A stretch of DNA of 64,000 bases from PALSA-612 sp963791225 (GCA_963791225.1 CAWBRV010000005.1:62001-126000), one strand, 5' to 3'. Shown: positions 33,766 through 43,318, numbered from the stretch's first letter. The notes: a model not told the origin generated them from the letters alone. Numbers and translations: made by a program.

Positions 33766-36726
33766 TTATGGGGCGCGCGTGGGCTCGCTGTCTGAGAGTT
33801 CGTCTTGGAGTGGCTCGAGTCGTCGGCGGATCTGGGCTGCCAATGCGAAGTTCTTTTTCCTCCGGCATCGTTCTAGTGCCTGCTCGAGCGCTGACACTGC
33901 CTCGTCGGTGTGGCCCACGGTCGTGAGCACCTCCGCGAGGTCCCATAGAACCATGGACTGTTCGTTGAGCGCGTCGGTTTGCTCGACCATGGCCGCGGCC
34001 TCTCGTGCCAGCCGTTCGGCCTCTATCAGTTCGCCGCGATGGGCGTAGACGCGGGCGAGCACTTCATGCCAGCCATAGTCCGGCACCTGATGGCCGAGCG
34101 CTTCGTCGAGCGATCGAGCTCGCTCTGCGGCCCGCTCCGCTTCGTCGAAGCGGCCGATCCTGCAGAGCGAACGGCCGAGGCGGGAGAGGTAACCCTGGAG
34201 GAACGGGAGTTGCTCCGTCTCATCGAGCCAGTCGCAAACGACGCGTAGGCGCCGGGCGGCGTCTTCGTGGTCGCCGTCGAGGCTCGAGAGCTCGGCGAGC
34301 CACCAATCCGACCAGCGGTGGCCGCTCTGCTCGTGGAGCCTCGCATCAGCTTCCCGTGCGTCTTGCCATGCCTCGGTGCCGCGATCGAGCATCGCGAGGA
34401 GCCAGGCACGGCTGAGGAGGAGTCCGGAGGCTCGACTCTCCGCAAGCAGGCTGTCGATCGTCTCGAGTGCCTCGTCCGCAGGTCGAGGCCCGACGACCAG
34501 GGCGACCCCGAGGTCGGTCGTGTGCGGGGTCGAGCGACCGGCAAGCCGGCTGTGATGGCGGGCATGCTCGCCTGCTGCCGCCCACTCGTCGTAGTGGCCG
34601 CGCGGGTTTGCAACGCCGTAGCCCAGTGCCGACCAAACGTGGGCCAGCCCTGCGTGATCGTCCACCTCCTCGAGCCGCCGTCGCGCATCCACCAGGAGCG
34701 CCTCGAGTTCGCCCGGCGAGACCGGACCGAGAAATTCTCGATAGAACGCAGCCATAGCACGGCCAAGCGCTTCGCCGGTCGCGTCGCCTGCCTCACCGGC
34801 CCGGAGCGCCGCCCGATCCGCGATCCGGGCGGCTCGTTCCGGGTCGTGCCAGAGCGCCTGGGCGAGGTCGATCTCGGTGTTAGCGTCGGACCGGAGCGGC
34901 CGCGTCAGCGTGAGCGCGCGCTCGAGCAGTCCGGCGGCGGCTCGCTCGTCGCTTCTGTCAAGAGCACGCCGACCGGCCGCTACGAGGCGATCCCCTGCTC
35001 GGAGGGCCAACGCCGAGTCGGGCTGGCCAAGCTCGGCCCGGTAACCGGCGGCCTGCTCGAGGTGGTAGCCGACGATCTCGTCACGCTCGACCAACGCCTG
35101 ACCATGCTCGTCGAGCCAGTCGGCGAAGCGCGCGTGCAGGTCGGCGCGGACCGCCTTGGGGAGCGCGTCATATGCCGTGTCGCGGATCAGTAGATGGCGG
35201 AAGCGGTAGCCGTCGTCGCCGGCGAGCAGGGCGCGGTCAGGCCGGACGAGCTGGTGACGCACGAGCGCGGCCAGCCGGGTCGTGACCTGCGTCTCCTCCG
35301 GGTCCAGCGCCTGGACGCTGCCGCGGTGGAAGATCTCGCCCTCGACCGAGCCGCGTTCGAGCACCCTGCGCTCGGGCTCGTCGAGCTGGTCGAGCCGGGC
35401 CGCCAGCAGCGCCTTCAAAGTCGGCGGCACCTCGACTTCAGTGTTCTCTGCGGCCATGGCGAGCATTTCGGAGATGAACAGCGGGTTGCCGCCCGCGGCG
35501 TGAGCGATCCGTGCCCGCAAATCCGCGGACACGCCGTCCCCGATCAGGGCGTCCGCATCCTGCGGCGCGAGCGGCTCCAGCCGTAGCGCCCCGGGCCAGC
35601 CTGGTCGCCTCTCCACGAGCTCCGGTCGAGCCATACACAGGAGCAGGAGCGGCGATCCGGTCGAGAGCAGTGCCGTCGACTCGACCAGATCAAGAAACGT
35701 CTCGTCGCCCCACTGAATGTCGTCGAAGACCACGACCAGCGGCGACTGCTCCTCGAGCAGCTTCCGGAACGCCCACGCGATCTCGTCCCCGCTCGTCCCC
35801 AGATCCGACTCGCCGAGCAGCGAACGGATCGCAGCCGCCGCAACCGGATCCGACGGCAGTACCGCGACCTGCTTCACCACCTCAACCACCGGCCAGTAGG
35901 TGATTCCATCGCCGTAGGGCAGACACCGGCCGCGGACGACCCGAGCCTCGACCACAGCGAGCGCCTCCGCCACCAGCCGCGACTTACCAACCCCTGCGTC
36001 GCCGACCACCGTCACCAGTTCACAACGCGCCTGGGCCTCCGCCCGGTCCCACGCCTCGACGATCCGCGCCAGCTCCGCCTCACGCCCGACGAACCGTGTG
36101 ACATGACTCCGCTCCGGCGCGTCCAGCACCGAGAGGAGCCGGAACGCCCGCACCGGCTCCGACTTCCCCTTCAACGTCAGCGGCTCCACCGGCTCTACCC
36201 CCACCGCCTCGTGCGCGAGCGCATACGTCGACTCGCCGATCAGGACCTCTCCCGGCTCGGCCGCCTGCTCGAACCGTGCCGCCACGTTCACCGCATCGCC
36301 GGTCGCCAGCCGCTCCGTTGTGCCGGTAACGACCTCGCCCGTGTTCACCCCGATCCGGCCACGGATCCCCAGTTCCGGCAAGGCGTCCCGCATCTCCACC
36401 GCCGCCCGACACGCACGGAGCGCGTCATCCTCGTGCGCGACCGGCACCCCGAAGACCGCCATCACCGCGTCACCGATGAACTTCTCCACCGTGCCGCCGT
36501 GCGACTCGACGATGGCCCGCATCCGCTCGAAGTACCGAGCGAGCAGCGCCCGCAACGCCTCCGGATCCGTCGACTCACCGAGCGCTGTCGACCCGGTCAC
36601 GTCGCAGAACAGCACCGTCACGACCTTGCGCTGTTCTCGGCTGTCGTCGGTCAGCGACGCGGCACAGAACCCGCAGAACTGGAAGCCCTCGGGGTTCTCC
36701 TTGCCGCAAACGGGGCAAGCCGCCAC
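33766..36726 (-). CDS. Cyclase-AAA ATPase-TPR regulator, intact copy
   Basis: 986 residues. Zinc ribbon (CPVCGKENPEGFQFCGFC, 4-21), class III nucleotide cyclase domain (VLFCDVTGSTALGE and FIGDAVMAVFG with the two metal Asp; NTGEVVTGT; GDAVNVAARFEQ with the transition-state Asn and Arg), P-loop ATPase (VVGDAGVGKSRLVAEAL; VVVFDDIQWGDETFLDL) and about 450 residues of TPR-like helices. This architecture is common in actinobacteria and is presumed to be a cytoplasmic signalling protein that couples an AAA/STAND switch to cAMP or cGMP synthesis. GTG 36726 has TAGACT 4 nt upstream. It diverges from the membrane cyclase gene and is a paralogue of the broken gene at 3938-6909. Confidence 0.9.
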   Translation of the reverse strand: MAACPVCGKENPEGFQFCGFCAASLTDDSREQRKVVTVLFCDVTGSTALGESTDPEALRALLARYFERMRAIVESHGGTVEKFIGDAVMAVFGVPVAHEDDALRACRAAVEMRDALPELGIRGRIGVNTGEVVTGTTERLATGDAVNVAARFEQAAEPGEVLIGESTYALAHEAVGVEPVEPLTLKGKSEPVRAFRLLSVLDAPERSHVTRFVGREAELARIVEAWDRAEAQARCELVTVVGDAGVGKSRLVAEALAVVEARVVRGRCLPYGDGITYWPVVEVVKQVAVLPSDPVAAAAIRSLLGESDLGTSGDEIAWAFRKLLEEQSPLVVVFDDIQWGDETFLDLVESTALLSTGSPLLLLCMARPELVERRPGWPGALRLEPLAPQDADALIGDGVSADLRARIAHAAGGNPLFISEMLAMAAENTEVEVPPTLKALLAARLDQLDEPERRVLERGSVEGEIFHRGSVQALDPEETQVTTRLAALVRHQLVRPDRALLAGDDGYRFRHLLIRDTAYDALPKAVRADLHARFADWLDEHGQALVERDEIVGYHLEQAAGYRAELGQPDSALALRAGDRLVAAGRRALDRSDERAAAGLLERALTLTRPLRSDANTEIDLAQALWHDPERAARIADRAALRAGEAGDATGEALGRAMAAFYREFLGPVSPGELEALLVDARRRLEEVDDHAGLAHVWSALGYGVANPRGHYDEWAAAGEHARHHSRLAGRSTPHTTDLGVALVVGPRPADEALETIDSLLAESRASGLLLSRAWLLAMLDRGTEAWQDAREADARLHEQSGHRWSDWWLAELSSLDGDHEDAARRLRVVCDWLDETEQLPFLQGYLSRLGRSLCRIGRFDEAERAAERARSLDEALGHQVPDYGWHEVLARVYAHRGELIEAERLAREAAAMVEQTDALNEQSMVLWDLAEVLTTVGHTDEAVSALEQALERCRRKKNFALAAQIRRRLEPLQDELSDSEPTRAP

Positions 36727-36872
36727 CGCGCGAGTCTACGACCGCCAACAGAGAGCCGCTGCCAATCGCTCAGCACGTTGCCCAATTGACGACTGCGCAC
36801 CGGCAGGTGCTGGTTTGACACACACTCAGGGGTGGGCCAAGCTCTTCGGCAGGGTGGCTCACGTCTGAGCGT

Positions 36873-39800
36873 CTGAGCGGCACCGTCACCTTCCTGTTCA
36901 CGGACATCGAGGGTTCGACCGGCCTGCTCAAACAGCTTGGCCGCGAGCGATACGGGGAACTGCTGGCCGACCAGCAGAGACTGCTGCGCGAGGCGTTTTC
37001 CGCAAACCGAGGCGAAGAGATCGACACCCAAGGCGATTCGTTTTTCGTCGCCTTTCGCAACGCCTCCGACGCCGTCTCGGCGGCTGTCGCGATCCAGCGC
37101 GCCCTAGCCGACCATTCCTGGCCCCAGGCCGCCAACGTGCGTGTTCGGATCGGAATCCACACCGGCGAGGCAGCCGCGGAAGGTGAGCGCTACATCGGCT
37201 TCTCGGTTCATCGAGCTGCGCGGGTCGGCGGGGCCGCGCATGGCGGGCAGGTGCTTGTCTCGGATGCGTCTCGCGTGCTCGTGGAGGACGACCTGCCCGA
37301 CGGCGTTTTCCTGCGCGACCTTGGCCTCTACCGGTTGAAGGACGTCGACCGGCCGGAGCGGATCTCACAGGTGGCCGCGGAGGGCTTGGCGACGGAGTTC
37401 CCGCCGCTTCGCGGTGCTGAACGCGTGAAGACGCCGGTGTTGCGCCGGCGTTCGATGCTTGCGGCGGCGCTCTTGGGCGTGCTCGCGGCGGCGGTCGCGA
37501 TTCCGGTGTTCGCGCTCTCGAGCGGTGGTTCCGGTGGCTCGCCGACGTTTGCGAAGGTCGGCTCGAACGCGGTTTCAGCCGTTGACGCGTCGAGTGGCTA
37601 CTCCTCTGGCTCGGTTGCGCTCACGGCGTCGCCGAAGGCGATCGCGTATGGCGAGGGGTCGGTATGGGTGTCGAGCCCTGACCAGGACTCGGTGTCGCGG
37701 GTCGACCCGGGCACGAGCAGCGTTCAGCAGACGATCAGCGTCGGCGACGGCCCGTCGGGGATCGCCGACGGTGGCGGGTTCGTCTGGGTCGCGAACAGCC
37801 TCGCAGGAACCATCTCGCAGATCGACCCCCAGAAGAACGGCGGCCAGGAGGTTGCTCAGATCTCGGTCGGAAACGGCCCCACCGGGGTCGCCTACGGGCT
37901 AGGCGCCGTCTGGGTGGCGAACTCCGTCGACCGGACGATCAGGCGGATCGACCCGCTCACGGGTGCGAAAGGGCGGCCGATTCCCGTCGCCGCGGGCGCA
38001 GACGCGATCGCCGTCGGTGGCGGTGCCGTGTGGGTGACTGGCAAATCGGCGGGCGTGCTCTCGCGCGTCGACCCGAGGTCGGGGAACATCGTCCCGATCA
38101 ACGTCGGCAATGGCCCGGATGCCGTCGCCGCCGGCCCGGGAGCGGTGTGGGTTGCGAACAGTGGCGACGCGACGGTGTGGCACATCGATCCAGCGACGAA
38201 TCGGGTTGTGGCGACGGTTACCGTTGGCGAAGGCCCGAACGGCGTCGCGCTTGGAAATGCAGGGAGTGTCTGGGTGTCGAGCGAGCTCGACGGCACACTC
38301 TCGAAGATCGATTCGGCGGCCGGCAGGGTAGTCAAGAAGATTATGGTCGGCGGTCTCCCACAGGGGGTGGCCGTCGGCGCTGGCACGGCGTACGTTGCCC
38401 TCCAGGGTTCTGGGGCCGCACACCGCGGCGGCACGCTGACGCTCATCGTCCCCAACCCCTCGGGCGTCTACGACGCTGGCCTGCCGAAGTCGCTCGACCC
38501 GGCGTACGGCTACACGGCGTGGGAGCTCACGACCATGACGAACGACGGCCTCCTCGGGTACGGCCGCTCGGGCGGGGCGGAGAGCTACCGGGTCGTGCCT
38601 GATCTCGCTGCCGCGCCTCCGACGGTAAGTGACGGCGGGCAGACGTACACGTTCCAGCTGCGGCCGGACATCCATTATTCGAACGGCGCCACTGTGCAGC
38701 CTGCGGATTTCCGCCGGGCAATCGAGCGCGCTCTGCTCGCCAATGTGGATTACACGCCAGCGTCCTACTTCACAGGGATCCTCGGCGCGAGCGCCTGCGT
38801 CAAAGCCAAGCACTGCGATCTCTCGAAGGGCATCGTGGCAGATCCGGCCTCGAACACCGTCACCTTCCACCTCACGGCGCCCGACCCGGACTTCCTCTAC
38901 AAACTCGCGCTCCCCACCGCCGATGCCGTGCCGGCGAGCACACCGGCCAAGGCACAGCTGCCGCTTCCGGCCACCGGCCCGTACATGGTCGCCAAGATCG
39001 ACACGAAGCGACACATGGTCAGGCTCGTGCGGAACCCGCACTTCCGTGTGTGGTCAACCGCTGCTCAGCCCGACGGGTACCCCGACAAGATCGTCGAGCG
39101 GTGGGCCAGCAAAACGGCGAAGAATGCCGGCGCGGCGGCTGTGCGCGCCGTCGAGCGCGGGACTGCAGATATCACGTCGACAGGCCCCGACGAGACGTGG
39201 TCTCCCGCCCTCATGTCCGCGCTGCGGACGCGGTACTCGAGCCGGCTCTACGCGACGCCGCAGCCCTCTACGCTTGGCCTGTGGATGAACACCCGGGTCA
39301 AGCCGTTCGACGACGTTCGCGTCCGGCGAGCCGTCAACTACGCGGTCGATCGAAATCGCCTCGTCGAGATCAACGGCGGCCCCGGCAACGCCCAGGTCGG
39401 TTGTCAGATCTTGCCGCCGAACACCGACGGCTACCGGCCGTACTGCCCGTACACGCTCCATCCAAACGCAGCCGGGAAGTACACGGGACCCGACCTCGCG
39501 AAGGCGCGGCGCCTCGTAGCGGCATCCGGCACGAAAGGGCAGGCAATCACCGTGTGGTTCTACGACATCCCGATCGGACGCGCGAACGGCGGCTACATCA
39601 CCTCTATCCTGCGAAGCCTCGGCTACAAGGCACGGCTCAAGACCATCCCGCACGATGGACGCGCGACATGGGCTCCCAACCGCCAGACCGGCGTCGGCGG
39701 CTGGGGCGCGGACTACCCATCGGCGAACGACGTCGTGTCGCCGACCTTCACGTGCCAGTCATACCACCCCGATCCAAATGCGAACGGCAACTTCGCGGCG

Positions 39801-40049
39801 TTCTGCGACAAGCATGTCGACGCCGAGATCGAACGCGCCCGCGCACTGCAGGCGACCGATCCGGCTGCCGCCTCCAGCCTCTGGAGCAAGATCGACCGCG
39901 AGATCACGAACGAGGCGCCCTGGGTGACGATACACACGGCCGTCCTTCCCGATCTCGTCTCCCGCCGGACGGGCAATTACATCAACTGCTTCCTGTCCAG
40001 CGTCACGGGCTCGACGACCGCATGCCTCGACCAACTCTGGGTGCGTTGA
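36873..40049 (+). CDS. Transmembrane nucleotide cyclase fused to extracellular beta-propeller and oligopeptide-binding (SBP family 5) domain
   Basis: About 1058 residues if read from CTG 36873. Residues 1-180: class III cyclase (TVTFLFTDIEGSTGLLKQLG; QGDSFFVAFRNASDAV with both metal Asp; FSVHRAARVGGAAHGGQVLV, where His replaces the usual Asn). Residues 196-216: one membrane helix. Residues 225-520: repeated propeller blades of the type VGNGPTGVAYGLGAVWVANS. Residues 520-1058: ABC-type family 5 solute-binding protein (KSLDPAYGYTAWELTTMTND; LGLWMNTRVKPFDDVRVRRA). The frame is open from 36819 but has no ATG, GTG or TTG before 37137, which would cut the cyclase in half, so a CTG start or a lost start must be assumed. 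It looks like a one-piece receptor: peptide or propeller ligand outside, cyclic nucleotide inside. Confidence 0.78.
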   Translation: MSGTVTFLFTDIEGSTGLLKQLGRERYGELLADQQRLLREAFSANRGEEIDTQGDSFFVAFRNASDAVSAAVAIQRALADHSWPQAANVRVRIGIHTGEAAAEGERYIGFSVHRAARVGGAAHGGQVLVSDASRVLVEDDLPDGVFLRDLGLYRLKDVDRPERISQVAAEGLATEFPPLRGAERVKTPVLRRRSMLAAALLGVLAAAVAIPVFALSSGGSGGSPTFAKVGSNAVSAVDASSGYSSGSVALTASPKAIAYGEGSVWVSSPDQDSVSRVDPGTSSVQQTISVGDGPSGIADGGGFVWVANSLAGTISQIDPQKNGGQEVAQISVGNGPTGVAYGLGAVWVANSVDRTIRRIDPLTGAKGRPIPVAAGADAIAVGGGAVWVTGKSAGVLSRVDPRSGNIVPINVGNGPDAVAAGPGAVWVANSGDATVWHIDPATNRVVATVTVGEGPNGVALGNAGSVWVSSELDGTLSKIDSAAGRVVKKIMVGGLPQGVAVGAGTAYVALQGSGAAHRGGTLTLIVPNPSGVYDAGLPKSLDPAYGYTAWELTTMTNDGLLGYGRSGGAESYRVVPDLAAAPPTVSDGGQTYTFQLRPDIHYSNGATVQPADFRRAIERALLANVDYTPASYFTGILGASACVKAKHCDLSKGIVADPASNTVTFHLTAPDPDFLYKLALPTADAVPASTPAKAQLPLPATGPYMVAKIDTKRHMVRLVRNPHFRVWSTAAQPDGYPDKIVERWASKTAKNAGAAAVRAVERGTADITSTGPDETWSPALMSALRTRYSSRLYATPQPSTLGLWMNTRVKPFDDVRVRRAVNYAVDRNRLVEINGGPGNAQVGCQILPPNTDGYRPYCPYTLHPNAAGKYTGPDLAKARRLVAASGTKGQAITVWFYDIPIGRANGGYITSILRSLGYKARLKTIPHDGRATWAPNRQTGVGGWGADYPSANDVVSPTFTCQSYHPDPNANGNFAAFCDKHVDAEIERARALQATDPAAASSLWSKIDREITNEAPWVTIHTAVLPDLVSRRTGNYINCFLSSVTGSTTACLDQLWVR

Positions 40050-40127
40050 AGGCGGCGCCACAGCGAAACGGCTCGCCGGCACCTCGGTTCAGTGTCCGTC
40101 CGGCACGTGGGTGAGACTCGCGCCTCG

Positions 40128-40802
40128 ATGTGCGGTCGCTTCACCTCAAGCCAGCCCCGCGCGGCGATCGGCGAGCGATTCCAGATCACCGTCCCCGACG
40201 GCTACTCGGAGCGGTACAACCTGGCGCCGTCGCAGCGTGCCCTGATCGTTCGGGAGCGCGAGGGCGAACCGGAAGCTGTCATGGCCCGCTGGGGGTTGCT
40301 CCCGCCTTGGGCGAAGGACGAGCGGATCGCGTTCAAGATGATCAACGCCCGGGCAGAGACGCTCGCCGAGAAGCCGGCGTACAGGTCGCTGCTCGGCAAG
40401 TACCGCTGCCTCGTCGTGGCGGACGGGTTCTACGAGTGGACCGTGGGGCCGGACGGGAAGAAGCAGCCGATCCACTTCCGGCTCTCGGACGGCGGCCTGT
40501 TTGCATTCGCCGGGCTGTGGACGTGCCGAACCGACGATGCGGGCGAACTGGTCGAGTCCTGCACGATCGTCACGACGCGGCCGAACGAGTTGGTGGCGCC
40601 GGTGCATGACCGGATGCCGGTGATCCTGCCGCGCGAGCTCGAGGCGGACTGGCTCGACCTCGAGGTGTCGAAGGAGCATGCGCTGTCGCTGCTCGAGCCG
40701 TATCCGGCCAAGGCGATGGTGGCGGCAGCCGCGTCACCGCTTGTGAACTTGGTTCGGAACGACGATCCGGGTCTGTTGATCGCAGATCCGATCGCCGCCT
40801 AG
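40128..40802 (+). CDS. SRAP-family abasic-site protein (HMCES/YedK)
   Basis: 224 residues starting MCGRFTSSQP, with the catalytic Cys2 that forms a thiazolidine crosslink to abasic sites in single-stranded DNA. Other family blocks: RYNLAPSQRALIV, MARWGLLPPWAKD, NARAETLAEKPAYRSLL, VVADGFYEWTVGPDGKKQP and VHDRMPVIL with the conserved His. It shields abasic sites. The start must be ATG 40128 because Cys2 has to follow Met1; an upstream in-frame GTG would block activity. Confidence 0.93.
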   Translation: MCGRFTSSQPRAAIGERFQITVPDGYSERYNLAPSQRALIVREREGEPEAVMARWGLLPPWAKDERIAFKMINARAETLAEKPAYRSLLGKYRCLVVADGFYEWTVGPDGKKQPIHFRLSDGGLFAFAGLWTCRTDDAGELVESCTIVTTRPNELVAPVHDRMPVILPRELEADWLDLEVSKEHALSLLEPYPAKAMVAAAASPLVNLVRNDDPGLLIADPIAA

Positions 40803-40925
40803 CCGGCTTCGCCCTCCGCAGAGAGCGACACGTCGGGTCCTGGTTTGCGTGAGTTGCGGGCCTCGACTGGAATTGCCTGGCGGATTCGCCTCGCGCGGCA
40901 GCGGGTATCGCGCGAAACTGTGCGG

Positions 40926-41276
40926 GTGCAGCCGGAGACGCGCTACGCGAAGAGCGGTGACGTTTCGATCGCCTACCAGGTGACGGGCGAGGGGCCATTC
41001 GACTACGTCTTCGTCCCGCCGTTCCTGACGCACGTTGAGCTGATCTGGAGGATCGCCTCGTTCGCGCCCATCCTCCGGCAATAGGCCTCGTTCTCGCGGC
41101 TGATCCGGTTCGACAAGCGGGGAACGGGGATGTCTGACCGAGTGAGCGGCGCGCCCACGCTCGAGACGCGCATGGACGACGTGCGGGCGGTCATGGACGC
41201 GGTCGGCTCGAAGCGGGCTTCGCTGTACGGTGGCTCGGAGGGTGCCGCGATGTGTCTGCTGTTCGCGGCGACGTAA
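40926..41276 (+). pseudogene. Alpha/beta-hydrolase relic of a hydrolase-cyclase fusion
   Basis: From GTG 40926 the frame reads PETRYAKSGDVSIAYQVTGE and VFVPPFLTHVELIWRI, then meets TAG (41082-41084) where the family has a residue, continues in the same frame with FSRLIRFDKRGTGMSDRVSG and LYGGSEGAAMCLLFAA, and stops at TAA 41274. This is the N-terminal half of the hydrolase domain commonly fused to a class III cyclase in actinobacteria; the rest is gone. A third cyclase-linked gene in this 8-kb stretch, now dead. Confidence 0.7.
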
Positions 41277-41393
41277 AGGACGCTGTCGTGCCAGGCGTGT
41301 TTGGATCTCGATGTCGCCGCCGGCCCGGAAGCAAGGAGGACCGAGCCGATGCCCGGCCCTCGCTTGAATGTTTCTAAAGGTGTTCGTGGCGCC

Positions 41394-41567
41394 CTAGGCC
41401 GGCGCCACCGTCCCCGGCGGCCTCATGAACGCGCCGAAGATCCAGAGGATCGGGAAGAAGATTCCGAAGAAGAACATCCACCCGTGGCCGTTCCTGAGCG
41501 TCATGAAGCCGAGGGTGAACGCGAGAATCAGGTAGAAGAAGATGCCGAGTCCGATTCCCCACCACAT
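41394..41567 (-). CDS. Small two-helix membrane protein
   Basis: 57 residues from ATG 41567, preceded by the ribosome-binding site GGGAGG. Two hydrophobic helices (about 3-22 and 30-47: WMFFFGIFFPILWIFGAF) separated by RNGHG. Unknown function; similar in size and style to the small membrane protein at 52849. Confidence 0.6.
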   Translation of the reverse strand: MWWGIGLGIFFYLILAFTLGFMTLRNGHGWMFFFGIFFPILWIFGAFMRPPGTVAPA

Positions 41568-41708
41568 GGTGACCTCCCATCGTGATTTGCCAAGGCGAAT
41601 CGTTATGACCGCGGCTCGACGTTCCATCGGGGTGCCTCCCGATCCCGGTGCTGAGAACTACTGACGGGATACCGAGTTCCCGCGTGAGGCGAGGCTCGAC
41701 GGAGCTTC

Positions 41709-41749
41709 GGAGCCGCCTCTCTCGCCGTTGCTGGGAGAAAGGCGGCTCC
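41709..41749 (-). terminator. Hairpin terminator of the CMD-like gene
   Basis: Arms 41709-41723 and 41735-41749 share a 10-bp perfect stem (GGAGCCGCCT) extended past one mismatch. It starts 13 bp after the stop of the minus-strand gene at 41763. Confidence 0.6.
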
Positions 41750-41762
41750 GACTGGCTCTCGG

Positions 41763-42089
41763 CTACTCCTCAGACTCGGCTTCGAGCTCGGCGACCTCGA
41801 GGTCGATTTCGAGCCCTTGGACGATGTTGCCCAACGCCGAGGCGACACGTGCCGTGCCGACGATCGGGGCAACTGCCGCGAGGACACCCTGGACCTGCTC
41901 CGGCTCGACCTCCACCTCGCCCGCGAGGGCCAGGTTGAGAGCGTACGAGACCGCTGGTGCATCGACCGCCACGAGGGCGGCGATGCGTACGAGCGCGAGC
42001 GTCTGGGGGTCGAGACTCGACGCCTGGATCGCCTGCTTGTTCATGCTCGCGAGCAGATCGAGTACCGGTGTCTCCGTTGCCTCTGGCAT
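41763..42089 (-). CDS. Carboxymuconolactone decarboxylase/AhpD-like helical protein lacking Cys
   Basis: 108 residues, all-helical, with LDPQTLALVRIAALVAVDAP and NLALAGEVEVEPEQVQGVLA, the pattern of CMD/AhpD folds. There is no CxxC, in fact no Cys at all, so it cannot be a peroxidase partner like AhpD. Role unknown. ATG 42089 is preceded by AAAGGAG. Confidence 0.6.
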   Translation of the reverse strand: MPEATETPVLDLLASMNKQAIQASSLDPQTLALVRIAALVAVDAPAVSYALNLALAGEVEVEPEQVQGVLAAVAPIVGTARVASALGNIVQGLEIDLEVAELEAESEE

Positions 42090-42325
42090 ACGAACTCCTT
42101 TCCGACGTAACGACAGGGCCGGCAGCCACCGATGGCGGCGGCTCGGGTCGTGACTGATCAGCGGTAATCGTCCCCCGGGCTTGCAGCTAACGCCTCGTCC
42201 CGTAGGGATGAAACGCGCACCTTATGCGGCGGCTACCTACCCTCTCCGGCTCGATGGCTCGCGGACGCTCGCATATCCGCGAGTAAATGACACCCGGGTC
42301 CGCCGTGTGCGAGAGAATCAGCCGC

Positions 42326-43150
42326 ATGAACCTGTGGCTTTCTGCCTTGATCGTGCTTGGATCGGTGGCGCTCGCCGTCGGACTGTTCCTGCTTCTTCGC
42401 CTGCACTCGCCGGAGGGTGGGCGCTTCACCGACGGCGACCGCGCCGCCGGCGTCTTCGGTGTGCTCGCAACGGGATTTGCAGTCTTGCTCGGCTTCGTCG
42501 TCTATCTCGCCTTTGTCAGTTACGACACCGCGCGGAGTGGCGCGCGCTCGGAGTCGATCGATGTGATCCAGCAGTTCGAGATCGCCCAGCTGCTGCCTCA
42601 GCCTGGCGCGAACAGGCTTTCGGGCTTGCTCGTCTGCTACGGGCGCGCCGTGATCGGCGTCGAGTGGCCGCAACTCCAGTCGGGGCAGAAGCCCCCGTTC
42701 AACCCCTGGGGGATCGCCCTCTTCAAAGCCTTCCGGGACGTCCAGCCGAAGACGCCCGCCCAGCAGAACGGCACCTACCCCAAATGGCTCGACCTGACGA
42801 ACGAACGGGAGCAGGCCCGCCTCGACCGCGTTCAGGCAGGCAGCCAGATCATCCCGGCACCCCTGTGGGTACTCCTCTTCGTCACCGGCGTGCTCGTGAT
42901 CGCGTTCGCATTCCTCTTTGCCGATCCCGCAGAAGGGGTGTTACCGCAGTCGGTGATCGCGGCGACGCTCGTCGCGATGCTGGTGACGAGCCTGCTTGTC
43001 ATCCGCTTCCTCGACCACCCGTACTCGAAGGGCGCCGGCGGTCTCAAGCCGACGGACATGACGCGCGTGCTCGGGCAGATCAACCAGGCGGCGCGGGTTC
43101 TCGGGGTGCACATGCCGATCCCGTGCGACGCCGCTGGGCATCCGCTGTAG
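42326..43150 (+). CDS. DUF4239 (bestrophin-like) membrane protein
   Basis: 274 residues with helices near 5-25, 45-68, 175-197 and 205-225 and a charged region between. The two helix pairs flanking a soluble insert match DUF4239, remotely like bestrophin channels; function unproven. ATG 42326 with GAGAAT 7 nt upstream. Confidence 0.65.
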   Translation: MNLWLSALIVLGSVALAVGLFLLLRLHSPEGGRFTDGDRAAGVFGVLATGFAVLLGFVVYLAFVSYDTARSGARSESIDVIQQFEIAQLLPQPGANRLSGLLVCYGRAVIGVEWPQLQSGQKPPFNPWGIALFKAFRDVQPKTPAQQNGTYPKWLDLTNEREQARLDRVQAGSQIIPAPLWVLLFVTGVLVIAFAFLFADPAEGVLPQSVIAATLVAMLVTSLLVIRFLDHPYSKGAGGLKPTDMTRVLGQINQAARVLGVHMPIPCDAAGHPL

Positions 43151-43225
43151 GCGCGTCGCAGGCACCGACGGCAGGGCGCTCGCACGCAGCATGCGCAGGT
43201 TGGAGAGGCGACGGCCCCGTTCGCG

Positions 43226-43282
43226 TTCACCCAAGTGACATTCGATGCTCCTTCACCGAGAGCACGTTCTGGGTCGTAGCTT
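43226..43282 (+). promoter_or_regulatory. Operator-promoter site 1 (small ORF and YihY genes)
   Basis: Operator TTCACCCAAGTGAC (43226-43239); -10 TAGCTT (43277-43282) starts exactly 51 nt after the operator's first base. The surrounding GTCGTAG.TTGGTG is shared with site 5 at the same distance. Confidence 0.7.
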
Positions 43283-43318
43283 GGTGGCGTTGGAAACGTC
43301 GATCGGAGAGGAGAATTG

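Noticed and set aside
33698..34048. Plus-strand ORFs opposite the cyclase-ATPase gene at 33766-36726
   Set aside because: Antisense shadows of a strongly conserved minus-strand gene.
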